From: Paenibacillus sp. BK033
GTDB taxonomy: Bacteria; Bacillota; Bacilli; Paenibacillales; Paenibacillaceae
Reading direction: 5' to 3'
DNA: 64,000 nt
Assembly (NCBI RefSeq): GCF_004345425.1
Contig: NZ_SLVP01000001.1
Location: 310,001-374,000 of the forward strand
Shown: positions 1-9,400 of the stretch, one piece after another
Numbering within the stretch: position 1 is the first letter of the stretch
Layout of the letters: each line of letters starts with the position of its first letter
Made by a program: the position numbers and the translations under genes
Notes under the pieces: generated by a model
Seen by the model: the letters and a program-made list of their open reading frames with translations, nothing else
What the model was told of the DNA's origin: nothing
The model's database searches: none

Positions 1-21
1 GTTAGTAACCGAGGGACGTCA

Positions 22-1275
22 ATGAGCGGGGGGGATCGCTCGCTTGAAGCGTTATGGTTCAAGCGGTCAGGAGAATTCCGCAAAGAAGTAACCCCTTATT
101 TCGGCTATATGGCGCAGAGCGGGTTTCCGTTGTTTATGTCGTTTATTGTGTTGTCATCCGCCTTTGGCTACATAAAGCTGATCCGGGATCTGCCAAGCGG
201 ATTTCCGATTACGCTTGTTGGCATCGTGGCCTTGTTTATTATTCTTAGCTGGAGTCCGCTTCGGACCTGGCTGACAGCGCCGGATATTGTTTTCCATATG
301 CCGCGGGAAGCGGAAATGGGCGGCTATATGCGAAGAAGCTTCCGCCGCTCCGCAATCTTGACATCCGTGTTAGGGATTATGGTTCTTCTTCTATACTGGC
401 CGATTTACCGGCAAGGGGACGGGGAAGCGGGCTTTGTGACCCTGCTGCTTTTTTGCGCGGCTATGCGGGGGGCCAACCTGTGGGGGGCATGGAAGGAACG
501 GAGATTAGCCTGGTCCGGCGTCCGGCTTCTGCTTCGGATCTTGCGCTGGTCAGCAAATGCGCTTGCGCTGGCAGTCATATTGACAAGCGCGCCGTGGAAG
601 GCTGCATTGTTCCTGCTGCTGCTGCTTGTCTTGTTCGCCCTGCTGTACCGGATGCCGGTCAAGCATGCCTTTCCTTGGGAGAGGCTGATTGAAGAAGAGT
701 CTCGTACCCGAAGAGGCTACTATCAATTTTTCGGCTTGTTTATCGATGTGCCAACGATGCCTTCCCGTACGATGTCTAGAGCTTACCTGGCATGGATTTT
801 AAGGTATATACCGAACCGGCATCGACTGACTTACGTATATTTGTACGCGGCATCCCTTGCGCGGACGGAAATTGGCGGCATCGTCCTGCGGCTTACCGTG
901 TTGTTTGCGCTTATCGTTTACTGGTTTGCGGAGGACGGATGGCTGTCGGGCTGGGGAGCTGCTGCAGCTTACATGATCCTGCTGCAGCTGGTTGCCGTTC
1001 AGATCGGAGGCTTGCGGCATGCGCACCGTTATTCGGTATGGCGGCATGTCTACCCGCTGCCCGAGGCTAAACGAGTGGACAGCGTAGTCACCGTGGACCG
1101 GTGGTCGCTTGCGGCTGTTTCTTTCCTCATGTGGCTGCCGGCAGCCATCATGCTGCTGCTGCAGGGACTTATTGCACCGGCAGTTGTCGCGCTGCTGGCT
1201 GCTTGCGCGCAGATTCTGTTCTTGCGTCCCGGCCGCTTGCGCCGCAAGCTTGCGGAGGATGCTGAGGAGGAATGA
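22..1275 (+). CDS. ecsB: ABC transporter permease, EcsB family
   Basis: The 417-residue protein has several hydrophobic membrane segments (about residues 30-50, 60-80, 110-130, 175-215, 290-330 and 365-400) and the overall length and pattern of EcsB. EcsB is the membrane subunit of the Ecs ABC transporter, which in Bacillus affects intramembrane proteolysis, secretion and competence. The ATPase gene ecsA would normally lie directly upstream, outside this window. The ATG at 22 is preceded by a GAGGGA ribosome-binding site. The gene ends just before a strong terminator shared with the convergent aminotransferase gene. Assignment rests on family resemblance; the substrate is not visible. Confidence 0.8.
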   Translation: MSGGDRSLEALWFKRSGEFRKEVTPYFGYMAQSGFPLFMSFIVLSSAFGYIKLIRDLPSGFPITLVGIVALFIILSWSPLRTWLTAPDIVFHMPREAEMGGYMRRSFRRSAILTSVLGIMVLLLYWPIYRQGDGEAGFVTLLLFCAAMRGANLWGAWKERRLAWSGVRLLLRILRWSANALALAVILTSAPWKAALFLLLLLVLFALLYRMPVKHAFPWERLIEEESRTRRGYYQFFGLFIDVPTMPSRTMSRAYLAWILRYIPNRHRLTYVYLYAASLARTEIGGIVLRLTVLFALIVYWFAEDGWLSGWGAAAAYMILLQLVAVQIGGLRHAHRYSVWRHVYPLPEAKRVDSVVTVDRWSLAAVSFLMWLPAAIMLLLQGLIAPAVVALLAACAQILFLRPGRLRRKLAEDAEEE

Positions 1276-1287
1276 CCGGTTTTGCGA

Positions 1288-1335
1288 AAAAAAATAGCGG
1301 TGCAGGGATGGTCCCTTGCACCGCTATTTTTTATT
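1288..1335. terminator. bidirectional rho-independent terminator
   Basis: A long GC-rich stem (AATAGCGGTGCAGGGA pairing with TCCCTTGCACCGCTATT) is flanked by A8 on one side and T6 on the other. It sits between the convergent ecsB and aminotransferase genes and can serve both. Confidence 0.9.
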
Positions 1336-1348
1336 TATTAGAAGGCAA

Positions 1349-2644
1349 TTAGCCGATCAATTCGGTAACCGCTTTGTAGATCGTATCAAACAGCTCTTCC
1401 AGGTTCCGCTCTTCGATGCAGGAGAATGCGACGCGAAGATCGGTCTCGCCAAGCGCGATTGTTCCGATTCCGTATTCGTCCAGGAGACGGGTGCGGACCT
1501 CTTCTGCAGAGACGCCTTTCAGCTTAAGGCACATAAAGTATCCGGAGTTAAACGGATAGTAGCTCCATACGTCGCCGTAACGTCCGCTGTCGAGCAGATC
1601 CTTTACTTTATTGGCGCGCTTCTTCATCACATCGTATTTCTCCGCTTTCTGCTCATCGAACTCAGCCGATTGCAATGCGCGTAATACGAAGGTTTGCGAT
1701 GGATGCGGGCCGCTCGAGATGGTCGCGCGGATAATGCCCATTGTTTTTTGCTCAAGAGCGGTCAGTGCTTTATCGGAAGGGTTAGCGTAAGTAATAAAAC
1801 CAACGCGGAAGCCCCATACGTATTCTTCTTTGGTTGCGCCGTCGACTTTGACAGCGAGTACGCGCGGATGCAGATCAGCCAGCTTGCCGAATAACGATTC
1901 ATGCAGCGAGTCTTCGAAGAATAGGCCGAAGTACGCGTCGTCCGTTACGGCAACAACGTTAATGCCTGCTTCTGCCGCATCACGGATTGCTGCAACAATC
2001 TCATCGCCTTCCTGAGGACCCGGCGAGTAGCCCGTAGGGTTATTCGGGAAGTTGAGGATGACAATCGCTTTTCCTTTGTCCTTCTGGGCGAGCAGAGCTT
2101 CGCGCAGTCCGGCGCTGTTGAAACGGTAATCCTCGTTGTACAGCGGGTACTCAACGATCTCGGCACCGCGGCGGATGTTGAATGTCAGTTCATAGTTTTC
2201 CCAGTTCTTGTTCGGAATGATAACCGCATCGCCGACATCGGCGAACAAGTCGGCAACAATACTCAAACCGTGCGTCAATGCGTTCGTAGCGACAGGGTTG
2301 CCGAACTTTTTGCCTTCGAGGGAAGGGTTTTCTTTAACCATCTTGGTGCGCCATGCGGAACGCAGCTCCGGCTTGCCTGCCGGCGGAGCGTATTCGTATA
2401 AATCTTTTGGATCATACGAGGACAAGGTGTCTTGTATAACCTTAAGGTGCATGGGCTGACCGTTTTCTATTGCTATGCCGATCGTGGCGTTAAATTTCTT
2501 AGCCTTGGCCTTTGCTTCTGCGGATTGGCTGAGTATGCCTTCCTTCGGGAAATAAATCGCTTTTCCTAAAGCGGACAACATGTCGTAGACGTTCGGACTT
2601 TCGGCTTCGAGCGTCTCATTCAACTGCTGAGCAAGTGGGTTCAT
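1349..2644 (-). CDS. PLP-dependent class I/II aminotransferase
   Basis: The protein (431 residues from the chosen start) has the class I/II aminotransferase fold: the NFPNNPTG motif near the middle, a DDAYFG segment that contacts the cofactor ring, and a lysine in DGATKEEYVWGFRVG that would form the Schiff base with pyridoxal phosphate. The amino donor and acceptor cannot be told from the sequence. Possible starts are a TTG at 2674, an ATG at 2653 (AAGGA only 4 bases upstream) and the ATG at 2644, chosen because MNPLAQQL resembles typical starts of the family. It is monocistronic, ending at the shared terminator and facing away from the AraC-type regulator. Confidence 0.82.
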   Translation of the reverse strand: MNPLAQQLNETLEAESPNVYDMLSALGKAIYFPKEGILSQSAEAKAKAKKFNATIGIAIENGQPMHLKVIQDTLSSYDPKDLYEYAPPAGKPELRSAWRTKMVKENPSLEGKKFGNPVATNALTHGLSIVADLFADVGDAVIIPNKNWENYELTFNIRRGAEIVEYPLYNEDYRFNSAGLREALLAQKDKGKAIVILNFPNNPTGYSPGPQEGDEIVAAIRDAAEAGINVVAVTDDAYFGLFFEDSLHESLFGKLADLHPRVLAVKVDGATKEEYVWGFRVGFITYANPSDKALTALEQKTMGIIRATISSGPHPSQTFVLRALQSAEFDEQKAEKYDVMKKRANKVKDLLDSGRYGDVWSYYPFNSGYFMCLKLKGVSAEEVRTRLLDEYGIGTIALGETDLRVAFSCIEERNLEELFDTIYKAVTELIG

Positions 2645-2877
2645 GGACTTCATTCCATCCTTCCGGGAAATCAATTCGTCATTTAACGCTTATCGGGTGC
2701 TATTATAACATTTTTTTAACAAAGCACACCAACCAAAACGCAATTTTTTTTGACTTTTGTGCAAACGGTAGTGCAATACCCGCTTGCGTGCGAGATTCCG
2801 GCTGTTGTATGATGTCGGCAAGAACTCGAAATTTCGCGAAAAATGCTTTGGTTAAGCGGCGCGCGAATCTGGTAATC

Positions 2878-2988
2878 ATGCTTACGAAGTCAGTTTTCAG
2901 ACTAACAAAGTGCGTTAGTCTGAAAACTTTGGTTTATGCTTACGAAGTCATTTTTCACACTAACAAAGTGCGTTAGTGTGAAAAATTT
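2878..2988. repeat. tandem pair of covarying hairpins upstream of araC-type gene
   Basis: Two 58-bp-spaced copies of one unit each begin ATGCTTACGAAGTCA and continue into a perfect 15-bp hairpin with an identical AAAGTGC loop. The arms are 2892-2906/2914-2928 and 2950-2964/2972-2986. The stems differ between copies (CAGACTAAC against CACACTAAC) but the opposite arms change to match, so pairing is kept. The second hairpin ends 3 bases before the AGGAGG of the next gene. Confidence 0.75.
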
Positions 2989-3001
2989 TAGGAGGATTCA
3001 C

Positions 3002-3787
3002 ATGCTGCACTTATCTCCGGATTCTTACATTAAATTGCCGCCTATTGCCAAAATCGTATGTGAACCAAACTGGAGATGGCAGCGGCGCGAAAAGCCGATG
3101 GCGAACTATGATTTATTTTATGTATGGAGCGGCGAAGGGGAAGTGGAAGTTAACGGTACAACGTATCCGGTAGGAAAAGGAAGCTGCTTTCTTTTCAGGC
3201 CTGGCGACCACACGAGCGCTACCCATAATCCCCAAAAGCCGCTTGTCCTGACTTATATCCATTTTGACGTACGCGAGACGGTGCAGTTTGTGCCCGAGCG
3301 CTACCGGAAGCTGACGGATACGGTGGATTTCGAATATTTGCTCTCCCGGTATGTCCGGCTGTTCCTCGTCGAGACGTACGCGGCGGAGGAAGAGGCCCTG
3401 CTGGTGCTTAAGCAGCTCATGATCCATTTGCTTCGGGAGGACCGGGAGCTGCCGGTTGAACGCAAAGGCAGCAACCAGCTGACCGAGGCGATTCAAGAGG
3501 TTGCCAATTACGTGAAGCAGCATCCAAGCGTCGCTCACCGGGTGGAGGATCTGGCGATGCGCGCACAGCTGTCCCCGCGGTATTTTTCCGTAAAATTTAA
3601 AGAAATGATCGGCATGTCGGTACAGTCGTATATGATCCGGACAAGGATCGAACGGGCCCAGCATCTGCTGATGTATGAAGGCATGAACGTGACGGAGGTC
3701 GCGGATGCGCTTGGCTACAGGGATATCTTCTTCTTCAGCAGGCAGTTCAAGCAATACACGGGTCGCAGCCCATCCGAAATCCGTTAA
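3002..3787 (+). CDS. AraC-family transcriptional regulator with cupin sensor domain
   Basis: The 261-residue protein has an N-terminal cupin-like ligand domain (about residues 20-130, with the EVNGTTYPVGKGSCFLFRPGDH signature) and a C-terminal double helix-turn-helix of the AraC type (about 165-260). The second helix-turn-helix includes MNVTEVADALGYRDIFFFSRQFKQ in outline, typical of sugar-responsive regulators. The start at 3002 is fixed by AGGAGG nine bases upstream; earlier in-frame starts would run through the hairpin repeats. No neighbouring transporter or catabolic operon hints at the ligand. A terminator follows directly. Confidence 0.88.
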   Translation: MLHLSPDSYIKLPPIAKIVCEPNWRWQRREKPMANYDLFYVWSGEGEVEVNGTTYPVGKGSCFLFRPGDHTSATHNPQKPLVLTYIHFDVRETVQFVPERYRKLTDTVDFEYLLSRYVRLFLVETYAAEEEALLVLKQLMIHLLREDRELPVERKGSNQLTEAIQEVANYVKQHPSVAHRVEDLAMRAQLSPRYFSVKFKEMIGMSVQSYMIRTRIERAQHLLMYEGMNVTEVADALGYRDIFFFSRQFKQYTGRSPSEIR

Positions 3788-3795
3788 CCAGCCCG

Positions 3796-3838
3796 AAAAA
3801 AGGCGCCGCAGGGATAACCCCCCGCGGCGCCTTTCGGG
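3796..3838 (+). terminator. rho-independent terminator of AraC-type gene
   Basis: The stem GGCGCCGC/GCGGCGCC is preceded by an A-run and followed by TTTCGGG. It begins 10 bases after the stop codon. Confidence 0.75.
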
Positions 3839-3840
3839 TT

Positions 3841-4066
3841 GAATGCAGCCATTTCTATTAGCAATGGCTGCATGACTGTCTTTATAAAAGTTGATGGGAA
3901 AGTACAAACGGAGCATTTGATGATTCTGGAGAACCGTAGTGGTCGCTTTTGCTCGGGAATTCCGACCCTTCGTTGTTTATTCTGGGAATTTCCCGAGCAA
4001 TGGCGATCGGAAGAACATCAAATGTGCAGGGTATGCTTATAAACAATCAGCTTGCGCAGTTTGTGC
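3841..4066. other. gene-free stretch with nested inverted repeats
   Basis: No convincing gene is present. The DNA is strongly foldable. A hairpin ATGCAGCCATT/AATGGCTGCAT lies at 3843-3873. Further on is a larger nested structure with an outer arm CATTTGATG/CATCAAATG (3914-3922 and 4016-4024) and an inner arm GCTCGGGAA/TTCCCGAGC (3951-3959 and 3990-3998). It lies 3' of both flanking genes, so it may be a structured RNA tail or a small non-autonomous repeat. Confidence 0.5.
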
Positions 4067-4855
4067 TTAATTTCCAATCAACTTCCCCAGCATCTCGCCC
4101 ATTCTCACCTTTAACCCCGGCGCAAGATCGTGCCGCGGAATGAAGGTATCGTTTTCCATAAGCAGTACCACCGTTGAGCCGAATTCGAAGTAGGCAAGCT
4201 CGCCGCCTTTTTCAGCCTTGTCGCGGATGGGCTCCACATAACGAATGCTGCTGACGTTCATGGCGCCAACCTTGACGACTGCCGTTTCTCCGCCTGCATG
4301 TTTGATGTAGGTAATCAGTCTTTCATTCCGGCTGAGGACACGGCGCATGCGGCGAAGGCCAAATTCGTTAACCGGGTATACCTTGCCCGGAACATGCTCA
4401 CGCTCGACAATCTTTCCGTCTACGGGTGTATGTATGCGGTGATAATCGGTAGGGCTTAAGTACAATACGATGTAATATCCCTCGCGGTAAAGCTCGGTTC
4501 TTGGAGAGCGGTTAAGCAGCTCCTCAATCGTGTAATCCTGTCCTTTGACGTTAACAATCGTACCGGCTTTAATCGGTCCCGCCCCGGTAATCAAGGCGTC
4601 CACCGGACTTATGAGTGCTGTAGTCTCTTCATGTATGATCCGCGATCCAGGCTTTAGTCGCCTCGTGAAAAATTCGTTTAACGTGCTGTATGCTTCCAGC
4701 GGCTTTTCCGCTTCTTCGATTTTGATGTTATACATGCTGGCGAATCTCGGGATCCAGCTGCGGCTTGCCTTCGATTGCGCGAAGCGGCCGGTAAGTCTGG
4801 ATATCCATTTGCGCGAACTAAGCTCCGTCATGGCCTGAAACAACCATCCCATCAT
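4067..4855 (-). CDS. psd: phosphatidylserine decarboxylase proenzyme
   Basis: This 262-residue enzyme converts phosphatidylserine to phosphatidylethanolamine at the membrane. It shows the catalytic Asp in ISPVDA, the DYHRIHTPVDG histidine motif, and near the C-terminus the FEFGSTVVLL sequence. In FEFGSTVVLL, cleavage before Ser would create the pyruvoyl prosthetic group, so the chain should mature into a large beta and a short alpha subunit. Two adjacent ATGs open the frame and the ribosome-binding site is weak. It stands alone, with no pssA in view. Confidence 0.92.
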   Translation of the reverse strand: MMGWLFQAMTELSSRKWISRLTGRFAQSKASRSWIPRFASMYNIKIEEAEKPLEAYSTLNEFFTRRLKPGSRIIHEETTALISPVDALITGAGPIKAGTIVNVKGQDYTIEELLNRSPRTELYREGYYIVLYLSPTDYHRIHTPVDGKIVEREHVPGKVYPVNEFGLRRMRRVLSRNERLITYIKHAGGETAVVKVGAMNVSSIRYVEPIRDKAEKGGELAYFEFGSTVVLLMENDTFIPRHDLAPGLKVRMGEMLGKLIGN

Positions 4856-5007
4856 GCCCGCTCACTCACGTCCTTTCCTTGCGTCTTGCCTTTCGATGTC
4901 CTCCGAACAGTGTGACACAACCGTTCATACAAATCAATAGTATAGGCGTCCGCGCAACCTTGTGGCAATACCGGAATGGCTCGCGTATGCTAACTGCAAA
5001 TTGATAA

Positions 5008-5026
5008 CGAAGGAGGCCTTCCTTCG
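5008..5026 (+). promoter_or_regulatory. hairpin sequestering the ribosome-binding site
   Basis: CGAAGGA and TCCTTCG form a 7-bp stem around a GGCCT loop. The AAGGAGG used by the next gene lies inside the 5' arm and the ATG is 3 bases after the hairpin. If the RNA folds, translation would be reduced. Confidence 0.4.
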
Positions 5027-5028
5027 AC

Positions 5029-6342
5029 ATGTCGCCTGTGAAAGTGGCATTCGTTACGCCAGGAGCCTATCCGATCCCATCGGGAAACAGCAGCTCTGTC
5101 GAACGGGTTGTCGAAAAATTCGTTCCCCTGCTGCGTCCTAGTGTGGAGCCTCGCATTTACGGGAAGATCGGGCGGAATTTGCCCCGCCGGAGCCTTGTTC
5201 ATGACGTCGTGTGCGAAAGATTCCCTGCTGCCAAACGTTCGTCTTATGTGGCGAACATAGGACGTGCTGTACAGAAATTTAGCCCGCAAATCATACAGGT
5301 CGAGAACCGGCCGACTTATGTTATAAAGCTGAGGCGTTCCAATCCCAAAGCCAAAATATGGCTTAACCTGCATTCTTCCACTTATATAAGTCCGAGACAT
5401 ATCTCCGAGACGCAGCTCCGCAAGAGCTTTGCTCTAGCGGACCGGATTATTGTGAACAGCGAATTTCTGCGCGCTCTGATCCTAAAGAAGATGCCGGAAG
5501 CGAAAACAAAGCTCCGCGTCGTATATCCCGGAGTGGAGACGAAGAGATTCCAGTCCCGTTATACGGCGGAAGGGGAGGCAGCGCGAAGATATCATAGGGA
5601 GCGTAAAGGTCTGGTCCACCGGAAAGTCATTGTTTTCCTCGGCAGGCTAATTCCGCTGAAAGGCGTGCATCATTTGCTTGCCATTGTGCCAAATCTGATC
5701 AAGGTCCATCCGGATCTTCTAGTCGTCATCGTCGGAAGCCCGTTCTATGGCTCGCACCGTACAACCGCCTATTCCCGCAAGCTGATGAAGATGGGAGAGC
5801 GGTACAAGAAGCATGTCCGGTTCGTGCCTTACGTGCCTTACTCGGAAGTGCCGGGCTGGTTCATGGCAGCCGACATCGCCGTAATGCCTTCCGGGAAGCG
5901 GGAAGCATTCGGGCTCGTGAATGTGGAGGCGATGGCAACGGGCCTTCCGGTTATAGCTACGCGGGCTGGCGGAATGCAGGAAATTATCCAGGACGGAGAG
6001 ACCGGTTATCTCATCGATCAGAAAGAAATTAAAGCCGAGCTGACTGCAAGGCTCCTGCTCCTGCTCCAAAATGCGGCGCTTCGCAGGCAAATGGGGTTAA
6101 AGAGCAGACAACGGGTGGAGCAGCTGTTTACATGGGAACATACGGCGAAGCGGTGGTTAAAGATTCAACGAAATGAAGCGGATCTGAGATGCCGCGACAA
6201 CCCGGAGTTATGCGAGGAAGATACGGAACCGGAGATCGTTTCTCAGCGCGAGCAGGAAAAGCTTCACGAGGCTGAGCAGGTAATCAGCTATGAAATGGGC
6301 TTTTCGAATCGCAAGCCTTATTCCCCGGAGGACGGCAGTTAA
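5029..6342 (+). CDS. glycosyltransferase family 4, spore-surface type
   Basis: The 437-residue retaining glycosyltransferase is of the GT4/GT-B type: an N-terminal Rossmann domain beginning VAFVTPGAYPIPSGN, and a C-terminal nucleotide-sugar domain with the E-x7-E motif (REAFGLVNVEAMATGLPV) followed by RAGGMQEII. It resembles the YtcC-type enzymes of spore-forming bacilli. It lies directly upstream of the giant Ser/Thr-rich repeat protein, which suggests (inference) that it helps glycosylate that protein. The ATG at 5029 has an AAGGAGG ribosome-binding site. The last 50 residues are acidic and probably disordered. Confidence 0.85.
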   Translation: MSPVKVAFVTPGAYPIPSGNSSSVERVVEKFVPLLRPSVEPRIYGKIGRNLPRRSLVHDVVCERFPAAKRSSYVANIGRAVQKFSPQIIQVENRPTYVIKLRRSNPKAKIWLNLHSSTYISPRHISETQLRKSFALADRIIVNSEFLRALILKKMPEAKTKLRVVYPGVETKRFQSRYTAEGEAARRYHRERKGLVHRKVIVFLGRLIPLKGVHHLLAIVPNLIKVHPDLLVVIVGSPFYGSHRTTAYSRKLMKMGERYKKHVRFVPYVPYSEVPGWFMAADIAVMPSGKREAFGLVNVEAMATGLPVIATRAGGMQEIIQDGETGYLIDQKEIKAELTARLLLLLQNAALRRQMGLKSRQRVEQLFTWEHTAKRWLKIQRNEADLRCRDNPELCEEDTEPEIVSQREQEKLHEAEQVISYEMGFSNRKPYSPEDGS

Positions 6343-6361
6343 AAGCTGCCGTCCTTTTTTT
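6329..6361 (+). terminator. rho-independent terminator overlapping the GT4 stop codon
   Basis: AGGACGGCAG pairs with CTGCCGTCCT and is followed by T9. The stop codon lies in the loop, so the stem includes the last codons of the gene. Confidence 0.9.
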
Positions 6362-6443
6362 GTTGCCCAAACGGCAGTAGCGCGCCCATGGGTAGGAGCA
6401 TATAGTGAAATAACTTTGGGGAGGAAGAAAGAAGGAGAGGTCA

Positions 6444-9400
6444 ATGACAAAAGGTAAATCGTCGAAAAGCGCCAAAGGGCGTAAGCCGAGTTATTATGTT
6501 GATAATCCGAATGCCTCGGAATTAAAGTGGCTGGATGAATTAAAAAGCAAGAAAAATAAAGTTCAAAATAACAACCTGCTTGTTCCGCAGCCTAAGCCTG
6601 CAGAGAACAGGCCGGTCAGTATTAACGCAATAGCTCCTGTGGAAGAAGCTCCGCAGGCGGAGACGCATTTGATCCCTGCATTGACGGAAGAATCGATCCT
6701 TGTTGCCGATGCCTCCTCATCGGCTGAAATAAGCAAAGCTGAGACAGAGCGGCTTATCGAGGAAATTGCTTCTTATGATGCGGATCCAGTACCGGTTCCG
6801 GAGCTGAAGGAAGAGCCTGCGCCAGAGCGGAAGGAGCAGGAGATTAAACAAGAAGTGAAGCAAGAGGTTAAGCAAAAGGGTAAGCAAGCGCAAAAACAAG
6901 AGCCGAAGCCGGAGCCGGAGACGGAACCGAAGCAACAAAAAACACCCGTACGGGAGCTTGAGCCCACTTATGAGGCGAAGCTCGACAAACTGGTGGAGAA
7001 GCAGGACCTGTACAAACCGTTTCCGTTTATCTATGCGGACGATATCGTGGACGGAGCCGTAACCGGCAGCAAGCTTGCCCCGTATTCGGTAGACTCGGAC
7101 AAAATGCGGCCGGGCAGCGTTAACTCTTCCACCCTCTCCGATTATGCGGTGCAGAATATTCATCTTGCTCCGGGGGCCGTAACGGGCAATAAGGTTTCGC
7201 CTTTATCCATTACGGGAAGCCATCTTTCGAACAGCTCCATCACCGGGGATAAAATCGTGGATTCCTCGATTAACGGCAGCAAGCTGCAGGATGGCAGCAT
7301 CACGTCGGAGAAGCTGGCCGACCGGACCATTGATTCCAGCAAAATCTCGGACAGCTCGATAACGTCGAGACATCTTCAGCCGTTTATCATCACGGAAGAG
7401 CTGATCGACAATCATTCCATTTCGTCGGACAAAATTCAAAACAGCGCCGTTCGCACGGAAAAAATCGCCAATGAGGCCATTACGAATTCGAAGCTTGGCG
7501 AGGCGTCGGTGACCCATTCCAAACTTCGGGACGGAGCGATTACCGGCAGCAAGCTGGCCGCGGATACGATTGAATCCGTTCATCTGAAGCAAGGGCTGCT
7601 CCTTGCGGAGCATGTATCGATTGGGGCTATCCTGGGGAAGCACGTAGCTCCAGGCGCCATCACGCAGGAGCATCTGGCGGAAGGAGCGGTAGGGACAGGA
7701 GCTCTTCAGCTTCAATCCGTAAACGCCGAGCGGATAGCACCCGGAGCCGTTAACGCAAGTCATCTCCAGCAGGAGACTGTCTCTGGCGAGCATATCGTGG
7801 CCGGACAGATTGGAAGCAAGCATCTTGTCGACCAAAGCGTTAATTCCAGCAAGCTGACGAACGAAGCCGTGCAGACCCGGCATATCGGACGAAGCAGCAT
7901 CATTTCGGATCATATCGCTATCGGTCAGATCGAGCAGCGCCATATTGCCCACCAAGTGGTATCCCGTCAGCATTTGCAGTCCGGTTCCGTAGGCAGGGAG
8001 CAGCTGCAGGACGGCTCAGTGAAAGGGGAGAAAATCGCTCCCCAAGCGATTACGACCGAACATCTAAGCGATCAGTCGGTTGGCACCCATCAGCTTGCGG
8101 ACCAGGCCGTTACGGATAAGAAAATGGCCGACGGAGCGGTCAAAAGCTCCAAGCTCGCTGCCGGCTCCATCGAAACGGTTCATCTCAAGAACGAAATTGT
8201 TACGTTTCAGAAAATTGCTCCGGAAGCGCTTCGTGCTTATCACTTCTCGGCAGGCGCTGTAACCGAAGACGCGATCTCCCCGGAAGCGATCTCCACCGGG
8301 CATTTGAAGCCAAAGCTGATTGAGAAGCAGCATTTCGCCAATCAAGCCGTCGATACGGATGCCATTCAGGATCTGTCGGTTACGAACGGCAAGATCGCTT
8401 ACGGAGCGGTTACCGAGTTTAACCTGTCTCCGAACTCCGTTCATCCGCATCATCTAACCGACCATGTTATCGGCTCTCAGAAGCTTGCTCCTGAATCCGT
8501 TACAACCGACAAGCTGGCTGAACGAAGCGTAACCGCCTCGAAGCTTGGCGACAGCAGCGTCAACGAGCAGCATATTGCGCAAAACGCGGTGAATTCGGAT
8601 GCGATTCAGCCTGCTTCCATTCATGGGGGCCACGTACAGCCTTCTTCGATTGCAAGCGAGCATATTGCGGGCGGAGCCATCCAGTCGGTCCATCTGGCAG
8701 ACGAAGCTGTAACGATGCGGCATCTGTCGGAAAGCAGCGTACAGACGGAGCATTTGTCCGACCAATCGGTAACAACCGGCAAGCTGGCTGCCCAATCGGT
8801 AACAAGCGAGAAGCTGGCGGATTTGAACGTTACCTCCTCCAAGCTGGCTGATCGCAGCGTGCAAACGAATCATATTGCTCCGGGCTCGATTCAGTCTGAA
8901 TCCATTGGCCTTCGGGCGATCCAGTCCGAGCATTTGCAGTCGGGTATTATTCAAGCGGAGCATATGGGCTATCAATCCGTTACCGAGATGAATTTGTCGT
9001 ACGATATCGTGAACACGGATCATCTTGCCGACCAGGCGGTAACGGAAAGCAAGCTGTCAAGAGATGCGGTAACGACCGAGAAGCTGAATGATTCGAGCGT
9101 AACCACCTCCAAGCTGGCAGACGGCAGCGTTACGGCCAGCAAACTTGCCGAAGGCTCGATCTACTCGGAGCTGATTCGTCCGTTCTCGATTCAATCGAAC
9201 CATATCGAGCCGCTCTCCATTCAATCCGAGCATTTGGCGGAAGACGTTATCCGAGCGAATCATATTCGCGGCGGAGCGGTAGGAACGGACGCTTTGTCTA
9301 ACCAGTCGGTTACGTCGTCGAAGCTGACAACCGGCGCTGTCCAGTCCGCCCATATCGGCAATGAAGCGGTCATGAGCCGGCACCTGGCGAATGATTCCGT

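Noticed and set aside
2635..2976. 113-codon frame between the aminotransferase and AraC-type genes
   Set aside because: Low-quality composition, crosses the hairpin repeats and lacks a ribosome-binding site.
3113..3916. 267-codon frame on the minus strand
   Set aside because: Antisense to the AraC-type regulator and running through its terminator.
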